From assembly GCA_030041545.1 (NCBI GenBank), contig JASHNQ010000007.1, positions 1 to 64,000 on the forward strand: DNA of 64,000 bases, written 5' to 3'. The stretch's first letter is position 1. Each line of letters begins with the position of its first letter. Source of the DNA: a candidate division FCPU426 bacterium (GTDB lineage: Bacteria > Oederibacteriota > Muellerivitia > Muellerivitales > Muellerivitaceae). The position numbers and the translations under genes are program-made. The notes under the pieces are model-generated. The model was not told where the DNA came from and searched no databases. It was given only the letters and a program-made list of their open reading frames with translations. Positions 17,562 through 26,745 of the stretch are shown piece by piece.

Positions 17562-17714
17562 ATGCGAACACGTAAACCCAATAAAACATACATTACCAGC
17601 CGACCGAGTCATCGCCGCAAATGGTTGAGAAAAAAACTCCGGCGGGAATCCCTCTTAAGCAGGAAAGACTCCATGGAAATCCTATCAAAGTTTGAAAAAC
17701 TCGAATCAGCTTGA
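17562..17714 (+). CDS. Possible 50-residue basic peptide
   Basis: A short frame from ATG 17562 encodes about 50 residues rich in Arg, Lys and Ser (start MRTRKPNKTYITSRPSHRR). It has no good ribosome site and no recognised family. It may be a chance frame or the remnant of a nucleic-acid-binding peptide. Confidence 0.25.
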   Translation: MRTRKPNKTYITSRPSHRRKWLRKKLRRESLLSRKDSMEILSKFEKLESA

Positions 17715-17775
17715 ACCTTCCACTTTGTTAAAGCCGACTTCACAACAACACATCATGATTGAGGTTTTTATTTAG

Positions 17776-20700
17776 ATGATCTCCGATCAAGTTATTAGAG
17801 ACCAGGTCACACATGGCCATGAAACCCTCTTCGCGGTGGACGCGGGGGCGGGGACGGGCAAGACCACGCTCCTGGTGTCCCGGCTCATCGCGCTTCTCCT
17901 GGAAAAGCAGGCCCCTTTAAGCCACATCGCGGCCATCACCTTCACCGAAAAAGCCGCCGCCGAATTGGCGGAGCGGCTCCGCTCCAAACTGGAGGAGACC
18001 CTTCAGCCCGTTCGACTCGCTTCGCTCGCTCAGGGTGATCAAAACCAAAGGAAGGTTTTGATCAGCAAAGCATTAGAGGATATGGAACGGGCCCCGATTT
18101 CCACCATCCATTCCTTCTGTGCGGCGCTGCTGCGTGAATACCCGGTGGAAGCCGGGGTGGACCCGCAATTCACCCTGTTGGACGAGGTCCAATCCAGGGC
18201 CTTTGAGGCCCAAACCTGGGAACATTGGCTCAAGAAAAGCCTGTCCCGGCCTGTGGAACCGCTCTTCCACTTCCAACGGCTAGGCGGCACCTTTGAGCAC
18301 GTTGACGAGCTTAAGCAGTTCATTAAAAAGAACCACACCTTGCTGTTGATACGCGAAAAACAACCTCTCCCTTCGGTGGCGACTTTCGTGAATTCATGGA
18401 AGGACTTCATGGCTTGGAGTCGAAAGGCCGCCAAGGCCTGCTCTAATCATGAGGACGGGCTTTATGAGGAACTCGAAGTCCTTTGGACCCAAAGCCAGAC
18501 TATGGAATCTATGGACTCCAATGACCTGGCCTTTGAATTGGCCAAACTGGACGTCCCCAAAGTCAAGAAAACGGGCAGCCAAAAGGCCTGGGATAAAGCC
18601 ACATTGGCCGGGGTTCGGGAAAGGTTCCTGCGGCTGGCCGAGGACCACCAAACAGCCTTTGCCCCCTTCAAGGACGCAGTGCTCCTCAACCTGGTCCATT
18701 GGATTTGGGACTACTTCCGGGAATGGGAAGAGCAAAAACGGAAGGGTGGGTTCCTTGATTTCGACGACCTGCTGTTGAAGACCCGGGACCTCCTTTTGAA
18801 CCATCCCGAAGTGCGGGAAGAGTTGAAGGACCGCTTTGATTACCTTTTCGTGGACGAGTTCCAGGACACGGACCCGCTCCAGGTTGAGATTGTTTTCTTT
18901 TTGTGTGAGCGATCCGCCTCCCTACGCCAAGGCTCCGGGAGGCAGGCTCAAGTCACAGATTGGAAAAAAATTGTACTTGAGCCTGGCAAACTCTTTCTGG
19001 TCGGTGACCCGAAACAAAGCATCTACCGTTTCCGCCGGGCGGACGTGGCCATCTATGAGGAAACCAAGAAAAGAATCCTGGCCAATGGGGGCAAGGTCGA
19101 GGTCCTGACCGAAAATTTCCGAACCGTGGGCGGGCTGGTGGAATGGGTCAACGGTCGGTTTCCCTCCCAGTTCGAGGGCACGGGCATCCAATACTATCCC
19201 TTGAGCCCAAACCGGAAAGCGGGGAAGACTGAAGGCACGCTTCCCATCCTTTGGGGGCTGAAGATTCCCAAGCTCACCGAGGAAAAGCCTTCTAAAACCT
19301 TCTGGCGCCAATGGGAGGCGGAATGGGTGGCAGCATTCCTCAAGGACCATGTCCTGAATGGAGTCTTCACGGTATCCGACCCCAAAACCCATGAGAAACG
19401 CCTGGCGCGCAAGGGCGACATCGCCATCTTGTTCCGGGACCTTTCCAACGATATCGAGGAGGCTTGGGAAGATTCCCTGCGCCGGCGGGACTTGTCCTAC
19501 CAGATCGTGGGTGGCAAGCGCTTCTACAACCGGCCCGAGATCGTGGCCCTTTCCACGCTCCTGACCTGCCTCTCCTCGCCCGCCGACGAGGCCGCCGCCG
19601 TGGCGGTGTTGAGGAGCCCGCTTTTTGGCTTCAGCGACGAGGAGTTGTTCCTTCACCGGGCAAGAGGAGGGAATTTTCAATTTTTAAATCCCTCAATCTC
19701 AAACACCCCTCACCCTAACCCTCTCCCGCAAGGGGAGAGGGGAAATATTAAATCAGCTTTCGCATACTTGAGGGAATGGCACCAAGCCACCCGCAACCTC
19801 GGGGTTTCGGACACCCTGGCCGAGTTTTACCGGCGCACGAACCTTTTGGCCGTCACGGCCGGCCAGCCCCACGGGGAACAGCGCGTGGCGAACCTGATGA
19901 AGGTGCTGGACCAGGCCCGGGAGCTGGAAACCTCCCAGCATTTCACCTACCGGGCCTTCACCCAATGGCTCACCACCCAGCAGGAGGAAGGCACCCTGGA
20001 GGGTGAGGCCCCGGGGCCCGATTCCTCCGAGGACCGCATCACCCTCATGACCATCCACAAGGCCAAGGGGCTGGAATTCCCCATCGTGTTCGTCTCCGCC
20101 TGGGCCGCCGAACCTAAGGACTCGGGCAGCTTAGTGGACCGCAAGCATTTGGCCGGGGCCTTCAAGGTCGGCGCGGCGGAACTGGGTTTGAAGACCCTCA
20201 ACTACGATGAGGTGAAAGGCGAGGAGGACCTGCAGCGCAAGGCCGAGGATACCCGGCTGCTTTACGTGGCGGCTACCCGGGCCCGGGATTGCCTGCTCCT
20301 GCCCCATTTTGAGTTCCCCGCTGAGGGAAAATTCCAGAACGAAAACCTCTTCGCGGGTCCACTTTTGAAGGCCCTGGAAGAAAAGGACTCCATAGTCCAT
20401 TGGGCCGAAACCAAGGAGGGGGTTGAACCCTTGGGCGATCCGCCGGCCTGGGTGGTGCCCCTGGACGAAAAGCCGGGCAAGGCTCTGGAACAAGAAAAAG
20501 AAAAATTGAAGGCGGAACAGGAAGCCCGGGCCAAAAATATACAATCCTTGAGGGGCGAGAAACAGTTCAAGTCGGTCACTTCGGTCCTCGCCGTGGATAC
20601 GGACAAACAAGAAAGGGAAGGACAGGTCTTCGAGGAACCTGAAACAACCTCGCCCTGGGGCGGGAAAGACCTAGGGTCCGTGGTCCACTTGCTACTGGAA

Positions 20701-21117
20701 AAAGGCTGGGATTGGGACGAGGCGACCCTTCGCAAAGCGGCCTTGCTCTACGCGGAAAAAGCGGGGATTGGAAAAGAAGGCGCCGAGGAAGCCGTCCGAA
20801 TGGCCCTTCCAGCCCTGCAAAGCCCTATCCTCCAGCGGGCGAGGGATTCGAAGAAGGCGTTCCGGGAACTTCCATTAACGGTCAAGAACAAGGATGGAAC
20901 CTACTTGAACGCCGTGCTCGATTTGGCATTCCTGGATCAAAGCGAATGGGTGATCGTGGATTACAAAACAGATAAAGACCCGGAAAAACTGAAGGAAAAA
21001 TACCGGCAACAAATCGGTTATTACCGGAAGCTACTGGAAGAATCGACCCGCCACAAAGTCAAGGAAGCCCACCTTTATTTCCTCCAGCACCAAAAAGTAG
21101 AAACTGTCGAGTGTTAA
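17776..21117 (+). CDS. addA: AddA-type helicase-nuclease subunit
   Basis: The 1113-residue UvrD-type 3'-5' helicase has motif I DAGAGTGKTTLLVSRL (about 26-42), Ia ITFTEKAAAELAERL, II FVDEFQDTDPLQ, III FLVGDPKQSIYRFRRAD, IV LTENFRT, V LMTIHKAKGLEFPIV and VI LLYVAATRARDCLL. A C-terminal PD-(D/E)xK nuclease follows (YLNAVLDLAFLDQSEW, VIVDYKTD, QIGYYRKLL). With AddB it processes double-strand breaks for RecA loading. Three short repeat-derived inserts keep the frame (about residues 77-90, 381-394 and 642-659). Its 5' end is duplicated 1.07 kb upstream. Confidence 0.92.
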   Translation: MISDQVIRDQVTHGHETLFAVDAGAGTGKTTLLVSRLIALLLEKQAPLSHIAAITFTEKAAAELAERLRSKLEETLQPVRLASLAQGDQNQRKVLISKALEDMERAPISTIHSFCAALLREYPVEAGVDPQFTLLDEVQSRAFEAQTWEHWLKKSLSRPVEPLFHFQRLGGTFEHVDELKQFIKKNHTLLLIREKQPLPSVATFVNSWKDFMAWSRKAAKACSNHEDGLYEELEVLWTQSQTMESMDSNDLAFELAKLDVPKVKKTGSQKAWDKATLAGVRERFLRLAEDHQTAFAPFKDAVLLNLVHWIWDYFREWEEQKRKGGFLDFDDLLLKTRDLLLNHPEVREELKDRFDYLFVDEFQDTDPLQVEIVFFLCERSASLRQGSGRQAQVTDWKKIVLEPGKLFLVGDPKQSIYRFRRADVAIYEETKKRILANGGKVEVLTENFRTVGGLVEWVNGRFPSQFEGTGIQYYPLSPNRKAGKTEGTLPILWGLKIPKLTEEKPSKTFWRQWEAEWVAAFLKDHVLNGVFTVSDPKTHEKRLARKGDIAILFRDLSNDIEEAWEDSLRRRDLSYQIVGGKRFYNRPEIVALSTLLTCLSSPADEAAAVAVLRSPLFGFSDEELFLHRARGGNFQFLNPSISNTPHPNPLPQGERGNIKSAFAYLREWHQATRNLGVSDTLAEFYRRTNLLAVTAGQPHGEQRVANLMKVLDQARELETSQHFTYRAFTQWLTTQQEEGTLEGEAPGPDSSEDRITLMTIHKAKGLEFPIVFVSAWAAEPKDSGSLVDRKHLAGAFKVGAAELGLKTLNYDEVKGEEDLQRKAEDTRLLYVAATRARDCLLLPHFEFPAEGKFQNENLFAGPLLKALEEKDSIVHWAETKEGVEPLGDPPAWVVPLDEKPGKALEQEKEKLKAEQEARAKNIQSLRGEKQFKSVTSVLAVDTDKQEREGQVFEEPETTSPWGGKDLGSVVHLLLEKGWDWDEATLRKAALLYAEKAGIGKEGAEEAVRMALPALQSPILQRARDSKKAFRELPLTVKNKDGTYLNAVLDLAFLDQSEWVIVDYKTDKDPEKLKEKYRQQIGYYRKLLEESTRHKVKEAHLYFLQHQKVETVEC
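18004..18040. repeat. Dispersed repeat fragment in frame in addA (copy 1)
   Basis: TTCGACTCGCTTCGCTCGCT followed by CAGGGTGATC is read as PVRLASLAQGDQ between conserved helicase blocks. The sequence is a short palindrome (GCGAAGCGAGC core) of a type scattered in many genomes and has no counterpart in the helicase fold. Confidence 0.65.
18916..18955. repeat. Dispersed repeat fragment in frame in addA (copy 2)
   Basis: GCCTCCC and GGGAGGC bracket TACGCCAAGGCTCC, giving an imperfect hairpin read as SASLRQGSGRQAQ. It interrupts the conserved spacing between motif II and motif III (VGDPKQS). Confidence 0.65.
19698..19746. repeat. Dispersed repeat fragment in frame in addA (copy 3)
   Basis: CCCTCACCCTAACCCTCTCC then GCAAGGGGAGAGGGG forms a hairpin and is read as TPHPNPLPQGERGN. 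The same element occurs twice in tandem inside hpnE (48963-49075). Confidence 0.75.
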
Positions 21118-21118
21118 G

Positions 21119-21262
21119 AATTCATTGCGAGATTCGAATTTTGAGGCGAAGCAACCTCAGTTCCAAAACAACTTCCTTGGGAAAAGGCTTATTTAAACTG
21201 GGGTTGCTTTGGGCAGAACCGGTCCCCTATTCGGGGACCAAGCCCTCGCAATGACAGCAACA
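21119..21262. repeat. Dispersed palindromic repeat array after addA
   Basis: The 151 bp between addA and the first glycosyltransferase stop consists of an inverted unit (CATTGCGAGATTCGAATTTT then GAGGCGAAGCAACCTCAGTT) and a second degenerate unit ending CTCGCAATGACAGCAA with the hairpin GGTCCCCTATTCGGGGACC. No gene is present. Confidence 0.75.
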
Positions 21263-21268
21263 TAAGTT

Positions 21269-23389
21269 TCATCTGGCCAAGGCCATCCATTTCTTCAGGT
21301 CAAAGGCCGGATCGAACTTCGAGGCCCGGATAAAGCATTCCCCGGCCCTCCCCTTATCCCCGCTTTTCAAAAGGGCGATCCCCAACCGGAAATAGACGCC
21401 CGCGAACTTCTTGTCCAGGAAGGGATAGGAACGGGTGGCTTCCACTGGCTTCTCCAGAAGCCACAGGGCCGGGGTCATGTCCGAACCTACTAGAAGGATA
21501 TCCAGCCCTTTTTCCAGCACCCAGGCCCTCAGAAGAGGGTCCGCCCCGCAGCCGGAATAAATGGACCAGAGTTTTCCCAGCACGGGATTGAAATCCGGGT
21601 TTTCCACCACATAGGGCATGGCGCCGTAAAGGTCCTGGAGGGCCTGGTGCACCTGCATCCACTCCAGGAAAGTTTCCGCCACCCCGGGTGAATCCACCGG
21701 AACCAGGGCCAGGCAAAGGATGGAGCCGGAGGCGCCGGCATCGGATAAAACATCGATGCGGGTTCCGGGGAAACGCTTTTGGAGGATGGGGGCGTAATGC
21801 AGGTCCGCGAGGATGGCGGCCCACCGGGCCGAAGCCGGGGAAAGCCGCGGGTTTCGGCCGGCGTTGAAAGGATAGGTGGCGGTTAAAAGGGATTGGTCGT
21901 AGGCGTTCGAAACGAAGTCGGTGAAGACCTGTCCCGGGCCCTGGTTCTTTTCCGTTTCCTCCAGCAGTTGAAAGGCTTGGTACCGCTCCGGCGATTTAAT
22001 CTGGATGCCGGGGATTATGTTCACGGACCATTGGTGGAAGACGCCGAACAGGTGGTAGCCGTCCATTCCCAACGAGAAGGCCAAGGCGAGGACCAGGATG
22101 TCCCTCCGGGCGACCGGCGCGAGCTCCACCAATAAGGCGGCCAAGCCCGCGGCCACGGGCACAAGGCAAAGGGGCATCACGAGGTCGATGCGGAAACATT
22201 CCAGGGTGTTGAAGAAAAGCACAGGAAGGAGCAGGAGCCCCAAGGCCGCCCACCACCAGGTCCGGAACAGGGGCCCCAGGAATCGGTCCCAGGTCGCCAG
22301 TCCGATAAAAAACAAGGCATCCCCAAGGGGGTTCAGGAACCCGCCCCAAAGGGGGGCGAAGCTCCAATACGAGGAATCCGCGGGCCCCCAGAAAATCGAC
22401 GTGAAATAGGACAGCAAAGTGGCGTAACGGCGATCCCAGGGGATTGCCTGGCGGCTGAAAAGCGAATAGGTGAAGACGTGACCGTCGGCGAGGTTTTGAA
22501 GGAAGCCCGCGTGCATGGGGGCGGACACCACCACGGCGGGCAGGAGATAGGCTAGAAACGTCCCGGCACCCAGTCCCGGCTTGTTCCGGCAAAAGAGGAA
22601 CACCCCCGCCGTGAGGAGGGCCGCCGGGATCACGAACATCATGGAGGCATAAAACGAAAATCCCACGCCTAGCCCTAAGGCCAAGGCTATCCAGGGGGCC
22701 CGTTTCGGCGGGGCGTGGAGGAAAAAACCCAGCAAGAGGAGAAGCAGGAACTCCACCACCCATTGCAGAGCGCCCAGGTAGGCGTCGAACCGCCCGTAAT
22801 AAAGGGGCCAAAAGCCCAAAGCCAACAGGGCGGCAAAAAAGCCGGAAAGGGAAGGCGGCAGAAACCGGCGGGCGGTCCACCAGCCCAAAGGCACAGCCAA
22901 GAGCGAAAGCAGGGCGGGGTAAAGCCACATGGAAAAAAGCGAGGGCGGGAAAAGCCGGAAGAAACCTCCCTGCAGCCAGGTGAACAAGGGCATGGTTTTC
23001 TCGTGGCCTATGAAAAGGGGCCAGCCCCCCTTTTCCGAAAGGCCGATGGCGAAGTAACTGTAATTGGCGTCGTCCCAGGTCGGCCACACCGGGACCGAAA
23101 CTAGGCCGTAAAGCCGGAGGCCCAGGGCCAGGGCGCCCAGCCCCAGGAACCAGGCGGGGCCGGCCGGATTCAGGGGAAGCGGCGCCTCCTTGGGTTGGAA
23201 CGGCGCCCGGCGAAAAAAAAAGAAAACAAAAAAAATCTGCAGCGCCAGTCCCAGGGGGAAAAGCCAGAGCTTCCGCCAGACCGTCCAGGGGCCCCAGGCC
23301 AGGGCCGCGTTCAAGGCCAGGAGGATGAAAGACCACAGCCAAACCCCCGGGACCCTTGAGCCCCGGGCCCGGTCATTGGAAAAAGCCAT
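21269..23389 (-). CDS. GT39/ArnT-like glycosyltransferase, array paralogue A
   Basis: The 706 residues comprise 11 or so hydrophobic spans (about 15-450) and a soluble C-terminal domain. The first extracytoplasmic loop carries VWPTWDDANY with Asp106-Asp107 where GT-C enzymes of the PMT/ArnT kind keep their catalytic acid. Two blocks are shared with all array paralogues: WGGFLNPL (mid-protein) and the C-terminal GPGQVFTDF ... YPFNAGRNP ... ARWAAIL ... RFPG run. The C-terminus ends in a TPR-like helix pair (KSGDKGRAGECFIRASKFDP). Expected donor: a polyprenyl-phosphate sugar, acting on the periplasmic side. The acceptor is unknown. A promoter-like sequence abuts the ATG. Confidence 0.7.
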   Translation of the reverse strand: MAFSNDRARGSRVPGVWLWSFILLALNAALAWGPWTVWRKLWLFPLGLALQIFFVFFFFRRAPFQPKEAPLPLNPAGPAWFLGLGALALGLRLYGLVSVPVWPTWDDANYSYFAIGLSEKGGWPLFIGHEKTMPLFTWLQGGFFRLFPPSLFSMWLYPALLSLLAVPLGWWTARRFLPPSLSGFFAALLALGFWPLYYGRFDAYLGALQWVVEFLLLLLLGFFLHAPPKRAPWIALALGLGVGFSFYASMMFVIPAALLTAGVFLFCRNKPGLGAGTFLAYLLPAVVVSAPMHAGFLQNLADGHVFTYSLFSRQAIPWDRRYATLLSYFTSIFWGPADSSYWSFAPLWGGFLNPLGDALFFIGLATWDRFLGPLFRTWWWAALGLLLLPVLFFNTLECFRIDLVMPLCLVPVAAGLAALLVELAPVARRDILVLALAFSLGMDGYHLFGVFHQWSVNIIPGIQIKSPERYQAFQLLEETEKNQGPGQVFTDFVSNAYDQSLLTATYPFNAGRNPRLSPASARWAAILADLHYAPILQKRFPGTRIDVLSDAGASGSILCLALVPVDSPGVAETFLEWMQVHQALQDLYGAMPYVVENPDFNPVLGKLWSIYSGCGADPLLRAWVLEKGLDILLVGSDMTPALWLLEKPVEATRSYPFLDKKFAGVYFRLGIALLKSGDKGRAGECFIRASKFDPAFDLKKWMALAR

Positions 23390-23394
23390 AGGCC

Positions 23395-23423
23395 ATTATT
23401 GGAGGGCGCGGGGGTTTTTCCAC
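23395..23423 (-). promoter_or_regulatory. Sigma70-like promoter of paralogue A
   Basis: On the minus strand GTGGAA (23418-23423) is followed after 17 bp by AATAAT (23395-23400). The ATG (23389) begins only 5 bases after the -10 hexamer and no ribosome site is present, so the transcript would be leaderless or nearly so. Paralogue B has a very similar sequence upstream (25698-25726). Confidence 0.5.
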
Positions 23424-23522
23424 TTAAATTTGCTCAGGCCCCAAAAGCAAACGGGTCGTGCGGCTCGGTCATTTAGAAAAAGTGAAAGGATGGGAGGTCC
23501 TTCCCCGCGACGACATCACCAT

Positions 23523-25631
23523 TTAATCCTCCAATCCCAATTCCCTCATTTCAACCAGGAGCCACGAGTTGCCGGGCGATTGTTTTAACGCCTCCTTGAA
23601 AATTTCCCGCGCCTCAGCTTGTTGTCCTTCTGAGGCCAACAGCCTTCCAAATTTTTCGCAAAGCGCGGGATCCTGGTAGCTTTGGGCGAAGCAGGCGTGG
23701 AAGATCGCGGAATAATGGGCCCACTGCGCCTGGCTGTCTTCGGGGTGGAAGGTCTTTTCGCAAGTGTAATTGAAGGCCAGCTTCTCGAAAAAACAGGACT
23801 GCAGGAAGGGGTCCTGGGGGACGGAAGGGTAAAAAGCCAGGAGGTCTTTCAGGATTCCCGAGCGGGGTAGGCCGTTGGAGAGGTCCAGGATCTTCCAATT
23901 GATATCTTGGAGCGGTCCGTAAAAGCCGGACCATTGCCGGAACACCGGCGATGTTTCGCCGGTTACGGGGAGGATCCCCAAAATGTGGCGCCCGGGCAAA
24001 CCCGGCCGGGGGGAGAGAAGGGAAACCCAGCGTGAACCCGGAAACCGGCGGCTTAAGAAAGGCTGGTAATGATAATCCGTCAAGACCGCGGCCCAGGAGA
24101 TGCCCGTCCGCGGCAAGCCGGTATTCCAGGCGGCGTTCATGAAATAAGAGGCGTAATCCAGGGAAGGGTCATCGGTTTCAGGGATCAATTCCGAAAATAG
24201 GTAACAGGGCCCCTGTTGGGAGAAATAAGGCTGCAGGAGTTCAAAGGCTTCATTTCCTTCACCCTGGGTGCCCTGGGAAGTGGCGCTGAAGGGCCAAAAC
24301 CGGGCACCGGGAAGGGGGATCCGAAGGACGTCCATCCCGGCGATTACCGCCAAAATCAAGGCCAGGCCCGCCATCCGCCGGGAAGACGGCAGGGCTGAAA
24401 CCAAGGCTTGGATCCCGAAGGCGGCGACCACCAGCAGGATGGGAAGGGTGGAAAGGATTCGAATGGGTTCGTAACCGTAACTCAAGAACCCCGGCAGTAA
24501 GAAAAGGGCAAGCGCGAGCCCCAAGGCCAGGGCCGGTCCTTTCTTTCCGATACGGTAAAGTTCAAGGATTCCTAGAAAAAAGCAAGCGCCGAGGAACACG
24601 TTCAATAACCCGCCGGCCCCCGGCAAGGCGGTTTCCGAACGGCTGTCCCAAAAAAGTCCTGAAAGATAACCTGTGACCGTGTCCACCAGGCCCTGCGGGG
24701 AAAAATGGTTCCACACCGAAATGGCCCGGATATGGCCTCCGTATCCACCTTCCCAGAGGAAATATAAAAAAGGGCCAAGAGTAGCCACCAGGGAAGCAAG
24801 GAAAGCTCCCGGGGCCCAGGGGGAACGGTGGGCTTTCCAAACCAAAACTAGGACCGCGAAAAGGGACACCACCGGCCAAGGGGTCAGGATATAAGGCCCC
24901 AACCCCGTTATAAAGCCGAGGAAAAGCGCCCTTCCCTTCGTCCTTGGCGAATCCTCCGCCGCGAGAAACCGGCCCAGGGCATAAAAAACCGCCAGTTCCC
25001 AGAGGGGGAAAAGTCCCACGGGGTAACCGGTGCGGGCCATTTGCAAAGCCCAAAAATTGTAGGCCAACAAGAAGGTCGCCAAGACGGAAAAAGGGCGGGA
25101 AAAATACTGCCGACAGGCCAGGTACCCCATCGGGATGGCCATCCAAGAAAGAGAGGCGGCTAAAAATTGGATGCTGAAAAGGGGGTTGTGGGTCCATCGC
25201 AACAACAGCCAGCATAACCGGCTTTGAGTGGTGGGGACCTGGCTGAAAGTCTCAAAAAGGCTCCAATTCCAATGCCGCAGCAAGGCGATGGCTCCCATGC
25301 CGTAGATGGCTTGATCCCCACCAGGCCACCAGCCGGAACCGCCCAGGCCCCAAAACCGCAGCAGAAGGGCCGCCACTCCCAGGGCGGCCCAGGCGGGCCA
25401 GGGAAGGGAGCCGCGGAAAAGTTCCTCTTTCTTTCCGGGCGCCGAAGGCTGCTTCCGAAGCGAGGAGAAGGCTAACCCCAAGGGCAAGACCAGGCCGAAT
25501 AGAGAAAGGAAGAGGCGATGGGTCGTGGAAAGGCCCGACGAGGAAAGGAGAAATTGGACAGGAAGAAAAACCAGGAAGTAGGGCCAGGGATGGTAGAAGC
25601 GGGTCAGATCGGCCTGAAAAAAATTTTTCAT
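23523..25631 (-). CDS. GT39/ArnT-like glycosyltransferase, array paralogue B
   Basis: The start is the ATG at 25631 (MKNFFQADLTRF) with AGGA upstream; the longer frame is unsupported. The 702 residues have the same plan as the other copies, but this is the most divergent one. The acidic pair is GGDQ (Asp106-Gln107), so the second acid is lost, and the mid-protein block reads GGLLNVF. The C-terminal domain keeps GPCYLFSEL, ISWAAVLTDYHYQPFLSRRF, SCFFEKLAF and a terminal TPR-like LASEGQQAEAREIFKEAL. Loss of the second acid may mean altered activity. The 141 bp upstream holds its promoter and separates it from the divergent CDF gene. Confidence 0.68.
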   Translation of the reverse strand: MKNFFQADLTRFYHPWPYFLVFLPVQFLLSSSGLSTTHRLFLSLFGLVLPLGLAFSSLRKQPSAPGKKEELFRGSLPWPAWAALGVAALLLRFWGLGGSGWWPGGDQAIYGMGAIALLRHWNWSLFETFSQVPTTQSRLCWLLLRWTHNPLFSIQFLAASLSWMAIPMGYLACRQYFSRPFSVLATFLLAYNFWALQMARTGYPVGLFPLWELAVFYALGRFLAAEDSPRTKGRALFLGFITGLGPYILTPWPVVSLFAVLVLVWKAHRSPWAPGAFLASLVATLGPFLYFLWEGGYGGHIRAISVWNHFSPQGLVDTVTGYLSGLFWDSRSETALPGAGGLLNVFLGACFFLGILELYRIGKKGPALALGLALALFLLPGFLSYGYEPIRILSTLPILLVVAAFGIQALVSALPSSRRMAGLALILAVIAGMDVLRIPLPGARFWPFSATSQGTQGEGNEAFELLQPYFSQQGPCYLFSELIPETDDPSLDYASYFMNAAWNTGLPRTGISWAAVLTDYHYQPFLSRRFPGSRWVSLLSPRPGLPGRHILGILPVTGETSPVFRQWSGFYGPLQDINWKILDLSNGLPRSGILKDLLAFYPSVPQDPFLQSCFFEKLAFNYTCEKTFHPEDSQAQWAHYSAIFHACFAQSYQDPALCEKFGRLLASEGQQAEAREIFKEALKQSPGNSWLLVEMRELGLED

Positions 25632-25697
25632 CTTTTCCTTTTCTTCCCAGAGCCGGTGCGCCGGGCGCCGGCCCCCCTTGCGAAAGGACCATACGCC

Positions 25698-25726
25698 ATT
25701 ATTGAAAAGGGACGATATTTTTCCAA
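25698..25726 (-). promoter_or_regulatory. Sigma70-like promoter of paralogue B
   Basis: TTGGAA (25721-25726), 17 bp, AATAAT (25698-25703) on the minus strand. The flanks (AAATTTAA before the -35, GGC after the -10) match the promoter of paralogue A. The predicted transcript start is about 60 nt before the ATG at 25631. Confidence 0.55.
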
Positions 25727-25772
25727 TTAAATTTATTCCGGAGGGAAAAATGATCAAAGGTAGAATAGGGAC

Positions 25773-26744
25773 ATGAGTGCTTCGCCCCTGCACCCCCACG
25801 GCCATTCCCACAGCCATGCCGGCCTATCGCATGACCACGGGCATTCCCACGGACCCAACCGACGCGGTCCGATGCTCTGGGCCATCGGAATCACCGCCTC
25901 CATCCTGGTCTTGGAAGTGATCGGGGGGTTCCTCTCCCACTCCCTGGCCCTCTTGTCCGACGCGGGCCACATGCTCACCGACCTGGCCGCGCTCCTGATC
26001 TCCCTGGCCGCCATGGCCATGGCCGAGAGGCCGGTCAGCGACCGCCATACCTACGGCTTCGCGCGGCTGGAGGTGCTGGCCGCCTTCGGTAACGCCCTGA
26101 CTTTTTTCGGGATGGTGGCGGCCGTGGGGTGGGAGGCCTTCCAGCGCCTGGCCGCGCCCCGCCTGCCCGACTGGAAAACCATGGGCGTGATCGCCGCCGT
26201 CGGCCTCCTGGCCAACGCCTTTTCCGCCTGGTTCCTCCACGGGGCGCACGAGGAAGACCTGAACATGAAGAGCGCCTGGATCCACGTCCTGGGGGACCTG
26301 GCCTCCTCGGCGGGGGTGCTGGTGGGCGTGGCGGTCATCGCCCGGACCGGCTGGGCCTGGGTGGACCCGGCTATCAGCCTGGGAATCGCCTTCCTGATCG
26401 CCTTAAGCGCCTTCAATCTCTTTTGGAAGGCCCTGCATATCCTCTTGGAATCTGCCCCGATCGGGCTGACGACCGAGAGGATCAGCACCTGCCTGACCTC
26501 CCACATCCCCCAGGTCAAGGAAGTCCACCACGTGCACCTTTGGGAAGTGGGATCGGGGGAAATCCACCTGACCGCCCATTTAGTGGTGGAGAACCAGCCC
26601 TTAAGCCGGGCCCAGGAAATCCTGGAACGGGCGGTGAGGGATTTAGAAAAGGAATGCGGCATCCACCACGCCACCCTCCAGCTCGAAACTTCCTCCGCCG
26701 GGCGCCGCCAGGGGCCGGGGCGTTCCGGGTTTCGAAGGACCTAA
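25773..26744 (+). CDS. czcD: Cation diffusion facilitator (CzcD/ZnT-like metal exporter)
   Basis: The 323-residue protein has a His-rich N-terminus (HPHGHSHSHAGLSHDHGHSH), six predicted spans, and the two CDF metal sites SDAGHMLTD (TM2, about 62-70) and HVLGDLASS (TM5, about 172-180). A cytoplasmic C-terminal domain follows (VKEVHHVHLWEVGSGEIHLT). It exports Zn(II), Co(II) or Cd(II) in exchange for protons. It lies divergent to paralogue B and directly upstream of the next plus-strand membrane gene (1 bp gap), so the two may be co-transcribed. Confidence 0.9.
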   Translation: MSASPLHPHGHSHSHAGLSHDHGHSHGPNRRGPMLWAIGITASILVLEVIGGFLSHSLALLSDAGHMLTDLAALLISLAAMAMAERPVSDRHTYGFARLEVLAAFGNALTFFGMVAAVGWEAFQRLAAPRLPDWKTMGVIAAVGLLANAFSAWFLHGAHEEDLNMKSAWIHVLGDLASSAGVLVGVAVIARTGWAWVDPAISLGIAFLIALSAFNLFWKALHILLESAPIGLTTERISTCLTSHIPQVKEVHHVHLWEVGSGEIHLTAHLVVENQPLSRAQEILERAVRDLEKECGIHHATLQLETSSAGRRQGPGRSGFRRT

Positions 26745-26745
26745 G

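Noticed and set aside
21996-23342. 448-residue minus-strand open frame inside paralogue A
   Set aside because: It is a Pro/Arg/Gly-rich shadow frame of the real gene in high-GC DNA, with no family motif.
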